This document shows, in pieces, positions 17,076-17,114 of a stretch of 17,114 nucleotides of DNA (position 1 is its first letter; every line of letters starts with the position of its first letter). The translations under genes were made by a program, and so were the position numbers. The DNA comes from Actinophytocola sp036402745. GTDB lineage: Bacteria; Actinomycetota; Actinomycetes; Mycobacteriales; Pseudonocardiaceae. The notes beneath the pieces are model-generated. The model made no database searches. It was not told the origin of the DNA and was given only the letters and a program-made list of their open reading frames with translations. The stretch is taken from NCBI RefSeq assembly GCF_036402745.1, contig NZ_DASWSJ010000324.1:1-17114 (forward strand). The letters are read 5' to 3'.

Positions 17076-17114
17076 CTGCCCCCGAACCCCAGTTGCCCAA
17101 TGCAACGCACCCGG

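Overview
The window is very GC-rich, uses many GTG starts and overlapping stop/start codons, and its best matches are actinobacterial gene families. Gene order around era (phoH, ybeY, corC-like, cytidine-deaminase-like, era, then recO, uppS) is the order known from Mycobacterium tuberculosis (Rv2368c to Rv2361c). A cellobiose-type ABC cassette with a Streptomyces-like operator is also present. I infer a filamentous or soil actinomycete, probably of the Pseudonocardiaceae (Amycolatopsis/Saccharopolyspora-like); the genus is a guess.

Region 1 (1-5783) is a cello-oligosaccharide utilisation locus. The LacI-family regulator cebR (+ strand) is divergent from cebE-cebF-cebG-bglC (- strand): lipoprotein binding protein, two permeases and a GH1 beta-glucosidase that runs off the left edge. 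The 153-bp divergent region holds two copies of the CebR/CelR-type box TGGGAGCGCTCCCA (one perfect, one with a single mismatch), a good TTGACA-17-CACACT promoter for cebE and a TACAAT element placed so that cebR may be leaderless. No ATPase gene is present; in Streptomyces the shared ATPase MsiK is encoded elsewhere.

Region 2 (5787-9545, - strand) reads recO, uppS, a small YbjN-like protein, an ArsP_1/UPF0718 permease and its TIGR03943/DUF1980 partner. The last four genes are chained by 4-bp stop/start overlaps, so a lipid-carrier synthase is translationally coupled to a probable two-part transporter of unknown substrate.

Region 3 (9610-10302, + strand) is a lone methyltransferase-like gene between recO and era.

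Region 4 (10324-15592, - strand) is the phoH-ybeY-corC-CDA-like-era operon, with gaps of 3 and 16 bases, an 8-base overlap and a gap of 20. phoH is interrupted in frame by a 321-residue intein that starts with Ala and carries the Trp/Cys/Thr triad of class 3 inteins, plus a LAGLIDADG-type endonuclease region. The cytidine-deaminase-like protein has lost all visible zinc ligands.

Region 5 (15732-17063, - strand) is a stand-alone LigD-type primase-polymerase followed after 9 bases by a HIT-family hydrolase; both precede the phoH operon. I saw no tRNA, rRNA, CRISPR array, insertion sequence or strong hairpin terminator. There is no gene-free stretch longer than about 155 bases.
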